A DNA stretch of 64,000 nt from Desulfurococcaceae archaeon MEX13E-LK6-19 (lineage in GTDB: Archaea; Thermoproteota; Thermoprotei_A; Sulfolobales; Desulfurococcaceae). Where the stretch lies: contig CP072660.1 of the NCBI GenBank assembly GCA_029637525.1, positions 1,846,796 through 1,910,795 of the forward strand, read 5' to 3'. Positions 43,957 through 52,991 of this stretch are shown piece after piece (the stretch's first letter is position 1; each line of letters starts with the position of its first letter). Position numbers and translations under genes: made by a program. The notes under the pieces were generated by a model, which saw only the letters and a program-made list of their open reading frames with translations, searched no databases and was not told the DNA's origin.

Positions 43957-45876
43957 ATTATTACAAATCCGCTTCTTTACCCTAAAGGATCTACTGTACT
44001 GCTTCTAGGAAACGAGGCGATAGCACGTGGAGCTATAGAATCAGCTATAGGATTTGCTGCTGCCTACCCTGGAACACCAAGCACCGAGATCATAGAAGCC
44101 CTTGCATCCGTAGCAAAAGATGTTGGCTTTTATGTTGAATGGAGTACTAACGAGAAGGTAGCGTTTGAAGCTGCCTATGCAGCAGCACTGTGTGGCGTAA
44201 AAAGTCTTGTAGCAATGAAGCACGTAGGCGTCAATGTTGCAGCAGATATATTGATGAGCAGTGCCTACGCAGGAGTAAACGCGGGATTCGTAGTAGTATC
44301 AGCAGACGATCCTGGTCAACATAGTAGCCAGAATGAACAAGATAACAGATGGTATGGAATGTTAGCACACATCCCAGTCATTGAGCCATGGAGTCCCCGC
44401 AGCGCATATAAACTAATCAAGGAAGCATTCAAGCTTAGCGAGAAATACAAACACCCAGTCATATTCAGGTCAACAACAAGGATAAGCCATACTAGACAGC
44501 CGGTAACGTATGAAGATGATATACCTAAACCTAAAACGAAAGGAGTATTTGATCGTGACATAAAAAGATACGTGTTAATACCAATACATGGGAGAAAATT
44601 AAAGAAAATACTCATGGAAAAATGGCATAAAATCTCTTCAGAAGAAGGAAAACCACCATTAGTAGAAGTGATTAACCCAGGAAGACCGAAGGCTATCATT
44701 GCATCCGGCATTGCTTACGCTCATGTCACAGAGGCTTTAGATTACCTAGGGGCAAAAGACGACTACACTATTCTCAGAGTCTCCCTACCAGTACCACTCC
44801 CGTATAAGCCTGTCATCGATGTCGCCAAGGATGCCAAGGAAATTCTTGTAGTAGAAGAACTTGACCCCATAGTTGAATACCAAGTAAAGAAAATAATCCA
44901 AGAACAAGGACTAGAAGCCAAAGTATATGGAAAAGAATACGTACCAACAGATCTAGATCTAGACTTAGAGAAGGTGTATAAAGCAATAAAGATGTTTAGA
45001 GGAGAAACACCAGAAACCCCATGGAAACCAGTGGAAGTACCAAAAGTCGAACCGGGCATCCCGCCCAGACCACCAGTTCTATGTCCAGGTTGTCCTCATC
45101 GAAACACATTCTACATCATAAAGACTGCCGCCAACAAAGCTGGGTTAAAGGACCCCATTTACACTGGAGATATTGGATGCTATACACTAGGCTATAACGA
45201 ACCATTCAAGACACAAATGACGAGCTTTGAAATGGGAGGAAGTATAGGCGTAGCTCATGGTTTAAGTAAAGTTGTTGATGAACCAGTTATAGCAGTTATA
45301 GGTGATTCAACATTCTATCACGCAGGAATACCTCCAGCAATAAACATAGTCTACAACAAAGGACGCGCAATTGTACTTGTTCTCGACAACTACTACACCG
45401 CCATGACCGGTCATCAACCACATCCTGGAACAGGGTACACTGCCATGGGCGAGGAAACTTATAGAGTTCCAGCCGAAAAACTATTGGAGTCAATGGGGTT
45501 CAAGACATTCGTTATAAATCCAATGAACGTCAAGGAGTCCATTGAAAAAGTTGTTGAAGCATACAAAGCATACAAGGAAGGAGAATACGTAGCAATTGTG
45601 TCAAGAATGAAATGTGCATTACAAGCACAAAGAGAAGCTAGAAAGAAAGGCATTAAATTACCAGCATATGGAATCAATGAGGACAAATGCCGTGGATGCA
45701 TGGTTTGTGTAAATCTACTCGCCTGTCCAGCAATAATAGTTCCCGAAGGCAAGAAGAAGCCAGTAATACTAACAGACTTGTGTGCTGGCTGTGGATTATG
45801 CGCACAAGTCTGCCCGTTTAACGCAATTGAAGTTGTTAGAGAAGGTTCACCTGACTGGATTAAAGCTTGGATGTAG
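43957..45876 (+). CDS. iorA: Indolepyruvate:ferredoxin oxidoreductase alpha subunit, probable ATT start
   Basis: Oxidatively decarboxylates aryl pyruvates from aromatic amino acids, reducing ferredoxin and making acyl-CoA. About 639 residues. The N-terminal TPP-fold (LLLGNEAIARGAIESA, AYPGTPSTEIIEAL) lies upstream of the first ATG at 44215, so it must be translated from a non-standard start, ATT at 43957 or 43960, with GGTGAT just before. Later features are CPGCPHRNTFY, the TPP-binding GDIGCYTLGY and GDSTFYHAG, and two C-terminal [4Fe-4S] clusters (CRGCMVCVNLLACP; CAGCGLCAQVCP). It is followed after 13 bases by iorB. A direct repeat AAAATAGGTG occurs at 43916 and 43945. Confidence 0.9.
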   Translation: MITNPLLYPKGSTVLLLGNEAIARGAIESAIGFAAAYPGTPSTEIIEALASVAKDVGFYVEWSTNEKVAFEAAYAAALCGVKSLVAMKHVGVNVAADILMSSAYAGVNAGFVVVSADDPGQHSSQNEQDNRWYGMLAHIPVIEPWSPRSAYKLIKEAFKLSEKYKHPVIFRSTTRISHTRQPVTYEDDIPKPKTKGVFDRDIKRYVLIPIHGRKLKKILMEKWHKISSEEGKPPLVEVINPGRPKAIIASGIAYAHVTEALDYLGAKDDYTILRVSLPVPLPYKPVIDVAKDAKEILVVEELDPIVEYQVKKIIQEQGLEAKVYGKEYVPTDLDLDLEKVYKAIKMFRGETPETPWKPVEVPKVEPGIPPRPPVLCPGCPHRNTFYIIKTAANKAGLKDPIYTGDIGCYTLGYNEPFKTQMTSFEMGGSIGVAHGLSKVVDEPVIAVIGDSTFYHAGIPPAINIVYNKGRAIVLVLDNYYTAMTGHQPHPGTGYTAMGEETYRVPAEKLLESMGFKTFVINPMNVKESIEKVVEAYKAYKEGEYVAIVSRMKCALQAQREARKKGIKLPAYGINEDKCRGCMVCVNLLACPAIIVPEGKKKPVILTDLCAGCGLCAQVCPFNAIEVVREGSPDWIKAWM

Positions 45877-45889
45877 GAGGTGAAAGTGT

Positions 45890-46480
45890 TTGCCCAGATA
45901 TAATATCCTCCTAGCTGGCGTTGGAGGGCAAGGACTCTTAACCCTAGGCAGTATCATCGGGAACGCTGCAATAGAAGAGGGCATCGACGCAACCATTGCT
46001 GAAACCCATGGTCTAAGCCAGAGAGGAGGAAGCCTAGTAGTTCACGTTAGGCTCGGCGATGGATCATCTCCATTAATTCCGCACGGCGGCGCAAACTTGA
46101 TTATAGGACTTGAAGCTCTTGAAACACTACGCTACCTCAACTATGCAAATAAAGACACAAAAATTGTTATGAACGAGTTCCTTTGGCCACCACCACTTTC
46201 GAAAACGCCGAAACTAGAAGACATAATTAAAGCCATAAGTTCTTCGGCACGATTGTATGTTGTCAATGCTAACGAAGAAGCAAAGAAGGTTACAGGACTT
46301 ATTGTAACCGCTAATACATTGATACTAGGTTTCGCATATATGATTGATAAAGATCTACAGTCATTATTAAGTGAAAAATCTCTAGAAAAGGGTCTTGAGC
46401 GAGTATTTAGAGGAAAAGCTCTCGAGCTCAACAGGAAAGCATTGAAGGCAGGTATGGAACTAGCTAAGAAAACAATATAG
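45890..46480 (+). CDS. iorB: Indolepyruvate:ferredoxin oxidoreductase beta subunit
   Basis: Partner of IorA, carrying the pyruvate-ferredoxin oxidoreductase gamma-type domain. The 196-residue sequence starts YNILLAGVGGQGLLTLGSII with the GGQG signature, then ETHGLSQRGGSLVVHVRLG and LIIGLEALETLRYL. TTG at 45890 has a strong GGAGGTGA ribosome-binding site 6 bases upstream. Gene order iorA-iorB is the usual one. Confidence 0.94.
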   Translation: MPRYNILLAGVGGQGLLTLGSIIGNAAIEEGIDATIAETHGLSQRGGSLVVHVRLGDGSSPLIPHGGANLIIGLEALETLRYLNYANKDTKIVMNEFLWPPPLSKTPKLEDIIKAISSSARLYVVNANEEAKKVTGLIVTANTLILGFAYMIDKDLQSLLSEKSLEKGLERVFRGKALELNRKALKAGMELAKKTI

Positions 46481-46548
46481 GTTAGAAAAACTAACATTTA
46501 TTTTTAACAAATACTCGCTACAAGAATTCTCAACGAGGTATAAAGACA

Positions 46549-46959
46549 ATGGCATCCAATGTTAGCGTTGAAAAAATAGATTTTTTGATTAAAGAAGCTG
46601 AGAAAGTTCTTCCAAACAGTTATGCACCATACAGTAATATACATGTAGCCTCAGCTATACTAACCGATAATGGTAACATCTACTTAGGCGTCAACGTAGA
46701 GAATAGTAGCTATGGTCTAACTATTTGTGCAGAAAGATCAGCTATAGCCTCAATGGTTACAAACGGCGAGAGAAAACCTGTAGTCGTCGTTATTGTGACA
46801 GATTATCATGAACCAATACCTCCATGCGGAGCATGTAGACAAGTAATAGCTGAGTTCAACAAAGACGCCATGATAGTGATGTATAGTATTAAATCAAAGA
46901 AGAAGATCATAACAAGTCTTACAAAACTCTATCCAGACCCATTCAAATTAACTAAATGA
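46549..46959 (+). CDS. cdd: Cytidine deaminase
   Basis: Deaminates cytidine to uridine in pyrimidine salvage. Of 136 residues, the diagnostic motifs are CAERSAIA with the catalytic glutamate and a zinc cysteine, and PPCGACRQVI with the remaining zinc cysteines; APYSNIHVASAIL and GVNVENSSYG are also present. It is a tetrameric-type enzyme by length. It may be cotranscribed with iorAB, whose end lies 68 bases upstream. Confidence 0.93.
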   Translation: MASNVSVEKIDFLIKEAEKVLPNSYAPYSNIHVASAILTDNGNIYLGVNVENSSYGLTICAERSAIASMVTNGERKPVVVVIVTDYHEPIPPCGACRQVIAEFNKDAMIVMYSIKSKKKIITSLTKLYPDPFKLTK

Positions 46960-47089
46960 TCACATAAAGAAAAACTATTAATTACTTGATAGCTAAACAA
47001 GTATATGGGATGAAGAAGAACCCGGGATAGGAACCCTTAAGGGAATGTCTATATCTATTTTTATAGCGGGCGCTGACCAAAATAGATAA
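46960..47089. other. Gap between convergent genes with a strong palindrome
   Basis: 130 bases. CCCGGG (about 47021) is followed by the perfect palindrome CCCTTAAGGG (47034-47043) and a T-rich stretch, which could form a terminator for one or both strands. ATGAAGA (near 47010) and CTGA (47073-47076) look superficially like box C and D, but no internal boxes are seen. Confidence 0.4.
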
Positions 47090-47392
47090 TCAATTACACT
47101 CCATACTTGCAACACATTTTCTCTTCAGGAAGCATATATTATCGAGAACTTCTTCATAAGATGCTGTCTCTAAAGCCGTTGAGACAATTTCATCAACTAA
47201 ATTTTCATCTACATTGAGGTAAATACCATTGACTGAAATCCTTAGTTGTGAGCCAGGATTATATACCTGAACAATAACTGGTTCAAGACCAAGTTTTCTT
47301 AAATCATGAGCTGCCGCGAATACAGCATTTATAACATTTGCATCAAATATTTCACCATAGACAATTGTTATCCATACTCTCCTCAATAACAA
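47090..47392 (-). CDS. Hypothetical protein, 100 residues
   Basis: Unrecognised alpha/beta protein. VWITIVYGEIFDANVINAVF and LRKLGLEPVIVQVYNPGSQL resemble a thioredoxin- or ferredoxin-like fold, with two C-terminal cysteines (NICFLKRKCVASMEC). Monocistronic, converging on cytidine deaminase. Function cannot be inferred. Confidence 0.55.
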   Translation of the reverse strand: MLLRRVWITIVYGEIFDANVINAVFAAAHDLRKLGLEPVIVQVYNPGSQLRISVNGIYLNVDENLVDEIVSTALETASYEEVLDNICFLKRKCVASMECN

Positions 47393-47572
47393 TCACCGTT
47401 ATTTTTCCTTCTCTACTAAATAGGTACCTCGTTATATCCTTATATAGCCGGGCATTAAGGAATACAACGTTATTAAAAACTAGGATACACCAGTAATACC
47501 CCATTATCACACAGACCCCCGTATTTAAACTATTCTAATACTCCATTACAAGGTGTGAGGAGGTAACAGGTA

Positions 47573-47815
47573 ATGGATATTCTAAAGAGGGCCTATGAAC
47601 TACTCATATTTATGAATATAAAGTATCTTAAGGAGCTAGAGGAACTAAAAGCCAAAGAAGCTATTCTCACTTCAAAGAAAGAGCTTACACCAATAGAGGA
47701 AGTAGAACTCATAGGAACCAGGGCGTTAATAGATTTTCTGTCAAAACAATTAAATACTAAAGTACTTGATACATTAGAGCTACATGTAATGAATACTGAA
47801 AAGGCATGCATTTAG
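47573..47815 (+). CDS. Small helical hypothetical protein, 80 residues
   Basis: An 80-residue mostly helical protein (YELLIFMNIKYLKELEELKA and TPIEEVELIGTRALIDFLS), likely a coiled-coil or helical hairpin. Its GAGGAGGTAAC ribosome-binding region is good and a TATA-like GTATTTAAAC lies about 50 bases upstream, so expression is plausible. No family recognised. Confidence 0.58.
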   Translation: MDILKRAYELLIFMNIKYLKELEELKAKEAILTSKKELTPIEEVELIGTRALIDFLSKQLNTKVLDTLELHVMNTEKACI

Positions 47816-47938
47816 CTTATTTTAGATAATACAATCCTATACATTTTATATCTATGAAAGTTCTTTCAATATTAAGCCATCTTATTTACTAAAAATTTCT
47901 AAAAATCCCAGATATACTAAAATACTTGGGGCTAAGGA

Positions 47939-48805
47939 TTGTCTAAGATCTTTTCATCTAGGAAACATTCCTTATACTTTACAATACTTCTCATTGTGAT
48001 AATAACTAGTTTATCATATACATGCTATGGCAACGACTATATTCTTCTAGAAAACAAAGAAGTATCCTTCACTATATATCGTAGATATGTTGGATTCTAT
48101 ACCGAACTTAAAGTAATATCATCAAGCGACTATGGCTATTCTCTTTTGATATTTACAGGTGAAGGAATCTTTGCTTATGGTTATTACATGGAAAAAAGAC
48201 CAGAAGAAAATGGTATCCTACTATACAGGGTTTCAGGAGATCAAAACAGATGGTTTTTAGTAGGTAAAGTATCGTTCAATGAAACAATTACTCTTGCATT
48301 ATTCCTAGATACGAAAAATAACACTGTATACTTCAGAATAAATAATAAAGTGATAAAGGACAATACTACCACATTATTTGAGCCCCAAAAATTCCGTATA
48401 ATAGTTAAAAATATTGACAGATTTAAACAACCCCCAGTAATTGCAACAAATATACTCATTGTCATGCAATCGGACGATATTAATGACACTGTAATATATA
48501 ACTATACATCAACTTCATTAGCAAGTTTCCTACGTAAGCAATCAATAATATTAATTTTAGAAAAACCTACTGAAACACCAACAACGCAAACAACAAGTCT
48601 AACAAAAACAACCATCACAACGACCACTACAATAACGAATGCTACATATACTACATCTTCAACAACATCTCTAGTAAAAACAAATACAACCACCAGTGTC
48701 GGAGAGCAAATAATCGAGAAAACAACAATTATAGCAATTATACTCATTATAGTAGCCGTCTCAATATTCATATACTATCTAGCAAGACGGTCCCACGGTC
48801 CGTGA
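47939..48805 (+). CDS. Surface protein with Thr-rich stalk and C-terminal anchor
   Basis: A 288-residue protein with an N-terminal signal (YFTILLIVIITSLSY), a beta-rich extracellular domain with several N-glycosylation sequons, a long Thr/Ser stalk (residues about 208-250) and a C-terminal span IIAIILIIVAVSIFIYYLA with a basic tail ARRSHGP. No enzymatic motif. The extracellular domain includes RVSGDQNRWFLVGKVSFNET and resembles a lectin-like or jelly-roll fold only loosely. Same architecture as the protein at 1441-2748. TTG start. Confidence 0.7.
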   Translation: MSKIFSSRKHSLYFTILLIVIITSLSYTCYGNDYILLENKEVSFTIYRRYVGFYTELKVISSSDYGYSLLIFTGEGIFAYGYYMEKRPEENGILLYRVSGDQNRWFLVGKVSFNETITLALFLDTKNNTVYFRINNKVIKDNTTTLFEPQKFRIIVKNIDRFKQPPVIATNILIVMQSDDINDTVIYNYTSTSLASFLRKQSIILILEKPTETPTTQTTSLTKTTITTTTTITNATYTTSSTTSLVKTNTTTSVGEQIIEKTTIIAIILIIVAVSIFIYYLARRSHGP

Positions 48806-48858
48806 ATAAGTCATCCCTAATGGGTCTTTTAGAGAGGCCTCGGTCATCCCGTTTTACA

Positions 48859-49125
48859 TTACTCTAAAACTAGTCTTAAATATCCTTTCTCGCCAACCGT
48901 TATAGGGATAATATTACTTACTATATCATCATCAAAAATCTCTATTTCACCATTAGATACCAGCTGCTCATAGTATTCCTGGGGAAGAACATTCTTTATT
49001 TCTTCAAGACTCTTGGAACCAACAACTCTACATATAGAAAACATACTAATATGATGTCTGCTAAAGACTTGCTGTTCTTCTTTGATTTTACAATAATATA
49101 TTTTTACAATACCGCTATCTGGCAA
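48859..49125 (-). CDS. Small protein at the end of the hydrogenase operon
   Basis: An 88-residue protein with no recognised family: GIVKIYYCKIKEEQQVFSRH, then KSLEEIKNVLPQEYYEQLVS and a C-terminal beta segment. It overlaps the small-subunit gene by 11 bases and is the last gene of the ten-gene operon, so it probably serves assembly or stability of the complex. It does not obviously match HycH or HyfJ. TTG start. Confidence 0.6.
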   Translation of the reverse strand: MPDSGIVKIYYCKIKEEQQVFSRHHISMFSICRVVGSKSLEEIKNVLPQEYYEQLVSNGEIEIFDDDIVSNIIPITVGEKGYLRLVLE

Positions 49126-49603
49126 CTTTCTTCACTTTCTTACTAATTTTCTTTTCAGCAAGCCCCTTAATTAAGGCAATAGCATAAATAATCGATTCAG
49201 GTCTTACAGGACATCCCGGCACATAATATACTCCATCAACTTCTATTCTAAGATTATCAAGTATTTTCAAGAGTTCGGGGACGCCTCCTATTGTTGAATA
49301 AGTATCATGCCAAATGCCTCCCCCTACTGCACAAGACCCTAAAGCAAGTATTATTCTCGGTCTTGGCGTTGCCTCAATAACCTTGATCACCTTAGGCAAA
49401 GACTCCTGAGTTATCGGGCCTGTTAACAACAAGACATCGGCATGACGAGGGCTTGTAACCAGTTTCACACCGAATCGCTCAGCATCAAAGTATGGTGTTA
49501 GTACATCAAGTATCTCAATATCACAAGCATTACAACTACCAGTATTAAGATGGAACACCCATATGCTTTTCTTAAGATACTTACTGTTGCTCACGGTAAC
49601 CAA
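49115..49603 (-). CDS. Group 4 [NiFe]-hydrogenase small subunit (NuoB-like)
   Basis: A 162-residue iron-sulfur subunit that passes electrons to the nickel-iron subunit. The four proximal [4Fe-4S] ligands are in HLNTGSCNACDIEIL, LALGSCAVGGGI and YVPGCPVRPES, the standard NuoB/HycG arrangement. It overlaps the ferredoxin-subunit gene upstream and the 88-residue gene downstream. Start TTG at 49603; GTG at 49594 is an alternative. Confidence 0.9.
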   Translation of the reverse strand: MVTVSNSKYLKKSIWVFHLNTGSCNACDIEILDVLTPYFDAERFGVKLVTSPRHADVLLLTGPITQESLPKVIKVIEATPRPRIILALGSCAVGGGIWHDTYSTIGGVPELLKILDNLRIEVDGVYYVPGCPVRPESIIYAIALIKGLAEKKISKKVKKVAR

Positions 49604-50114
49604 ACCTCCCTTCTATTGCTTTTATGAACTTTTCCTTCCTACAATACGGGTCAAGATCAATATATTCCTCTGCATAACGCGTTTTCTCGAGAACAAAATC
49701 CTTCATAGCAATTGTTGTAACAGGTTTGCCACATACTCTACATTTAACAACTTCATGAACAACCATTTCATGTAGATCATCAATATTATTAGTTGCAAGC
49801 TCAAACTCTAGCGTCCCCCTAATGGCACCGGTAGGACACACATCAATACAGCGCCAACAGTAAATACATCTTCCTATAAAGTACTTGAGCACTTTTGTGT
49901 CATTATCTTGCTCCATAGTTAATGCATTAGGTGGACACACGTTAACACATGCACCACAACCTATACACTTATTCTCATCTATCTCTATTTTACCTCTGAA
50001 TTCCTCAGAAATCAATGGAGGTTCAAATGGGTATTTACGAGTTACCCTACCTGCTTCACTTGCTATAATAAGTGCTTTTAGAGGACCCAATTTCTTAACT
50101 AGAGTCTTGAACAA
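49581..50114 (-). CDS. Hydrogenase ferredoxin-like subunit (NuoI/HyfH-like)
   Basis: About 177 residues. Two [4Fe-4S] motifs, CIGCGACVNVCPP and CIYCWRCIDVCPTGAI, mark a NuoI-type electron-transfer subunit; further cysteines CRVCGKPV downstream may bind zinc. TTG at 50114 is preferred because GGGGTGGA lies 5 bases upstream; the ATG at 50129 would overlap the catalytic-subunit gene by 31 bases. Conducts electrons from the flavoprotein or ferredoxin to the small subunit. Confidence 0.88.
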   Translation of the reverse strand: MFKTLVKKLGPLKALIIASEAGRVTRKYPFEPPLISEEFRGKIEIDENKCIGCGACVNVCPPNALTMEQDNDTKVLKYFIGRCIYCWRCIDVCPTGAIRGTLEFELATNNIDDLHEMVVHEVVKCRVCGKPVTTIAMKDFVLEKTRYAEEYIDLDPYCRKEKFIKAIEGRFGYREQQ

Positions 50115-51775
50115 CCCATTCCACCCCATTGACTAGGTAAATGTAAAACCTCTCTCCTACCATCACTTTTTACAACAACTATCCTATCTGTACACGAGAA
50201 ACAAGGATCAATACTGGCAATAGTTAAGGGAGCATCAGCAAGCATTACACCATTAAGCATAACTTTTAGAGCAGGGATGTTCTGATAGGTTGGTGCACGT
50301 ACTCTCCATCTATAGGGTTTGCCATAACCGGTTATAACGAAATGTACATCTTCACCACGCGGCGCCTCAACAAGCGATACCGCCATCCTATTCTCAGGGA
50401 TATCTATTTCTTCAGCCATAATAGGGCCTTTGGGGAGTTGCTCAATAAGTTGTCTAATAATCTTTATACTCTCGAAAACTTCATCCACTCTAACAAGAGT
50501 TCTAGCTAAATTATCACCCTCATCATATACAGGTACATTGAAGTCGGCGTACTTATAAGCGGCATATGGTAGATCTCTCCTGTTATCTCTATCAAGTCCT
50601 GAACCACGCGCTGTAGGTCCAACGACAGATAGTTTTCTTGCATCCTCCTTAGGCAGAATTCCTGTTTCTTTTAGTCTGAATTTTATCTCTGGAACAGAAA
50701 TCATTGTATCTACAAGTCTTGCAAATTCCTTCTCAATTATAGACAAAACTTCAAGGGTCTTAGGGATCTTATCTTCATTAATATCCTTTCTAACACCACC
50801 AATAAGATTTATTCCATAGGTCTTCCTGCTACCTGTCAACAATTCAGCCAAGTACATAACATGTTCACGTATTCTCCAAGAATGCATAAATCCTGTGTCA
50901 TAGCCCAGTAGGTGAGCTGCTACGCCAACCCATAGCAAGTGGCTATGGATTCTCTCTATCTCAAGTATAATACTCCTAATAAACAGCGCTCTTTCAGGAA
51001 CATCTATTCGTGCAGCCTTCTCCACAGCTTGACAATAGCAAGTACTATGGACAAACCCACAAATACCGCAAATGCGTTCAGCCAAGAATGGTATTTGCTG
51101 GTATGTCATCCGTGTCTCAGCAAGTTTTTCTATGCCACGATGGACGTGAAAGCCTCTATATTTCACATCAACAACTTTCTCTCCTTCAACATAAAGCTCA
51201 AAGTACTCTGGTTCATGTAATGCTGGATGATATGGTCCTACCGGTATTGGTGCTGAAGAACCTTTTCTCCCCACACTAACACGTTCGCCTGTAAACGAGG
51301 GTTTGGGTTTAATGTCATGGGGCACATCCTTACGTAGAGGATAGAGGTTTTTCGGCCACCAATTCGGTAATACAAGTCTATACTGTTGTCTACCCTTAAA
51401 TTCCAGCCCAAGAAGATCACGAGCCTCCATTTCACACCAATCTGCCGCAGGACATATATCGGTTACTGAAGGAAACACTTGCTTTGAAGGATCAGCATAG
51501 GTTTTTAGAACTATATTCAATCCGTTACGGTCGTCCCCAAATATGTAGTACATGGCAAAAAAGCCGTTAACGGGTCTTTCGTCAACACCAGCACAAGTTC
51601 TTAAATAACAATCGAATTCATCGTGGACAAGCTTAACTGCTTCTCTAAATGAATTACTTGGTATAGCTGCGAATAAAGTATCGTCAATAAACTTTATATC
51701 ACTAGCATATTTTGAAAGCCTTCTTACATACTCATCTACAATACTCTTTTTATTATTTGGACTATTTCCAGACAT
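50099..51775 (-). CDS. Group 4 [NiFe]-hydrogenase catalytic subunit (HycE/HyfG type, fused NuoC-NuoD)
   Basis: 558 residues: an N-terminal NuoC-like domain (about residues 1-150, with WCEMEARDLLGLEF) fused to the NuoD-like nickel subunit. The four active-site cysteines are in RICGICGFVH (C236, C239) and DPCFSCTDR (C525, C528), so it is a true hydrogenase and not a complex I subunit. About 30 residues follow DPCxxC, similar to the C-terminal extension removed from HycE. ATG at 51775 has GGTGA 8 bases before it; GTG at 51790 overlaps that site. The fused arrangement is characteristic of formate-hydrogenlyase-type enzymes. Confidence 0.93.
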   Translation of the reverse strand: MSGNSPNNKKSIVDEYVRRLSKYASDIKFIDDTLFAAIPSNSFREAVKLVHDEFDCYLRTCAGVDERPVNGFFAMYYIFGDDRNGLNIVLKTYADPSKQVFPSVTDICPAADWCEMEARDLLGLEFKGRQQYRLVLPNWWPKNLYPLRKDVPHDIKPKPSFTGERVSVGRKGSSAPIPVGPYHPALHEPEYFELYVEGEKVVDVKYRGFHVHRGIEKLAETRMTYQQIPFLAERICGICGFVHSTCYCQAVEKAARIDVPERALFIRSIILEIERIHSHLLWVGVAAHLLGYDTGFMHSWRIREHVMYLAELLTGSRKTYGINLIGGVRKDINEDKIPKTLEVLSIIEKEFARLVDTMISVPEIKFRLKETGILPKEDARKLSVVGPTARGSGLDRDNRRDLPYAAYKYADFNVPVYDEGDNLARTLVRVDEVFESIKIIRQLIEQLPKGPIMAEEIDIPENRMAVSLVEAPRGEDVHFVITGYGKPYRWRVRAPTYQNIPALKVMLNGVMLADAPLTIASIDPCFSCTDRIVVVKSDGRREVLHLPSQWGGMGCSRL

Positions 51776-51783
51776 ACTTATGT

Positions 51784-52686
51784 TCACCACATCACATAAG
51801 CTATTACAAAGAATATTATGATCAAGGGAATGTAGATCTTTAAGAGAAATACCGGTGCGGCATCTATTCTACTTCTTCCGAGAAGAGCTGATAATGCTGC
51901 ATAAATACACCACAAGATACAGGTCAATAGAATCGCCAGTATAACACCATTTACCGTAATGTGCACAACACTACTTGCCGCATAACCAACTAGTGGTATC
52001 AAACATATTATTATAACAAACAATTTTATGAAGAATCTCCTAGCTAGATTACTATAATGAAGAAGCCCAAGTAATGGACCACTTAATTCTATTATTACAC
52101 CAGAAGCTAATTCTGGCTCAGCTTCCGCTAGATCAAAAGGTGGGCGTGCACAAGACACGTAGGCTGCTATCAATAGTAATAATACTGCTATACCATATGC
52201 TGGACCTATACTGGTAAATCCTTTCGTATACCATAATAGTATTCCAAATACTAGCACAGTAAATGTCTCATTTACAAGCATCAACATTACTTCTCTCGAG
52301 CCACCAACTATGGCAAACGGGTTTGACGACATAAATGGTATTGCCACAAATACTACCTGACCTATCATAAAAAGTATTAAAGCTATAATCAACGCTGTAA
52401 ACACGTTTATCAGCGATATTGATAAAAGCACTCCTATAGCACTTATTGTTAATACAAAGTACAATGCTATAAGCAAAACGAGATGATAAGCACCCTGAGG
52501 TAAATATGTTGTTTTCTCAAATAATTTCATTAAGTCATACCATGTTTGCATTATAGGCGGGCCTATACGACTATGAATTCTAGCTTTAATTTTCCTTTCA
52601 ACACCATCAAGTAATGGTGGTAAAAAGTAAGATAAAGCCGTTAAGAAACCTAGAGCAACGCATGTGTAAACAATATCTACGGCCAT
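51784..52686 (-). CDS. Hydrogenase membrane subunit (NuoH/HyfC-like)
   Basis: A 300-residue polytopic protein with about eight hydrophobic segments. It shows NuoH-type features: GVERKIKARIHSRIGPPIMQ near the N terminus, PFMSSNPFAIVGGSREVMLM, and RPPFDLAEAEPELASGVI, the conserved quinone-site-like loop of complex I. In hydrogenases it links the peripheral arm to ion-pumping subunits. It overlaps the upstream gene by 10 bases; GGTGG lies 6 bases before the ATG. Confidence 0.92.
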   Translation of the reverse strand: MAVDIVYTCVALGFLTALSYFLPPLLDGVERKIKARIHSRIGPPIMQTWYDLMKLFEKTTYLPQGAYHLVLLIALYFVLTISAIGVLLSISLINVFTALIIALILFMIGQVVFVAIPFMSSNPFAIVGGSREVMLMLVNETFTVLVFGILLWYTKGFTSIGPAYGIAVLLLLIAAYVSCARPPFDLAEAEPELASGVIIELSGPLLGLLHYSNLARRFFIKLFVIIICLIPLVGYAASSVVHITVNGVILAILLTCILWCIYAALSALLGRSRIDAAPVFLLKIYIPLIIIFFVIAYVMW

Positions 52687-52991
52687 AGTTTACCACCAGT
52701 CATTGTAAGTAAAGCCACTATTAGGAGAGCCATTGTAAACAAGAGCCCTATCCAGAGCGAGGCCAAGAGTGTTGACCTGTAAAGAGATCTTTGCAACACA
52801 TCGAGATATAACGTTAGTTTTCTTACGATTAAAACAAATTTATTCTCGATAGACACACCCATTCTAACAGCTTTTACCATTAAGAATTCAAGAAGTTTAG
52901 GCGGATTCTTACTGGCTTTCACGAAGTTATGCCTAACTTTGTCAAGTATTTTTTCAAGATGTCTAAGAGCTGAAGCTGCTACAGAGCTCAA
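52677..52991 (-). CDS. Small membrane-associated hydrogenase-operon protein
   Basis: A 104-residue protein with an N-terminal helical region and a single C-terminal hydrophobic span (LLASLWIGLLFTMALLIVAL). It does not match NuoK/HyfE (which has three spans), so it is an unusual subunit. TTG at 52991 is chosen because AGGAGGTG lies 7 bases upstream and its TTGA overlaps the stop of the antiporter gene, implying coupled translation. Orientation and role in the complex are unknown. Confidence 0.62.
   Translation of the reverse strand: MSSVAASALRHLEKILDKVRHNFVKASKNPPKLLEFLMVKAVRMGVSIENKFVLIVRKLTLYLDVLQRSLYRSTLLASLWIGLLFTMALLIVALLTMTGGKLWP

Noticed and set aside
48806..48858. Two GTCATCCC copies between convergent genes as a box C/D or repeat element
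   Set aside because: No CTGA D box is present on either strand and only two imperfectly placed copies exist; a terminator is more likely.
50099..51775. Catalytic subunit as complex I NuoCD
   Set aside because: Both CxxC pairs that bind nickel are present, which complex I NuoD lacks.
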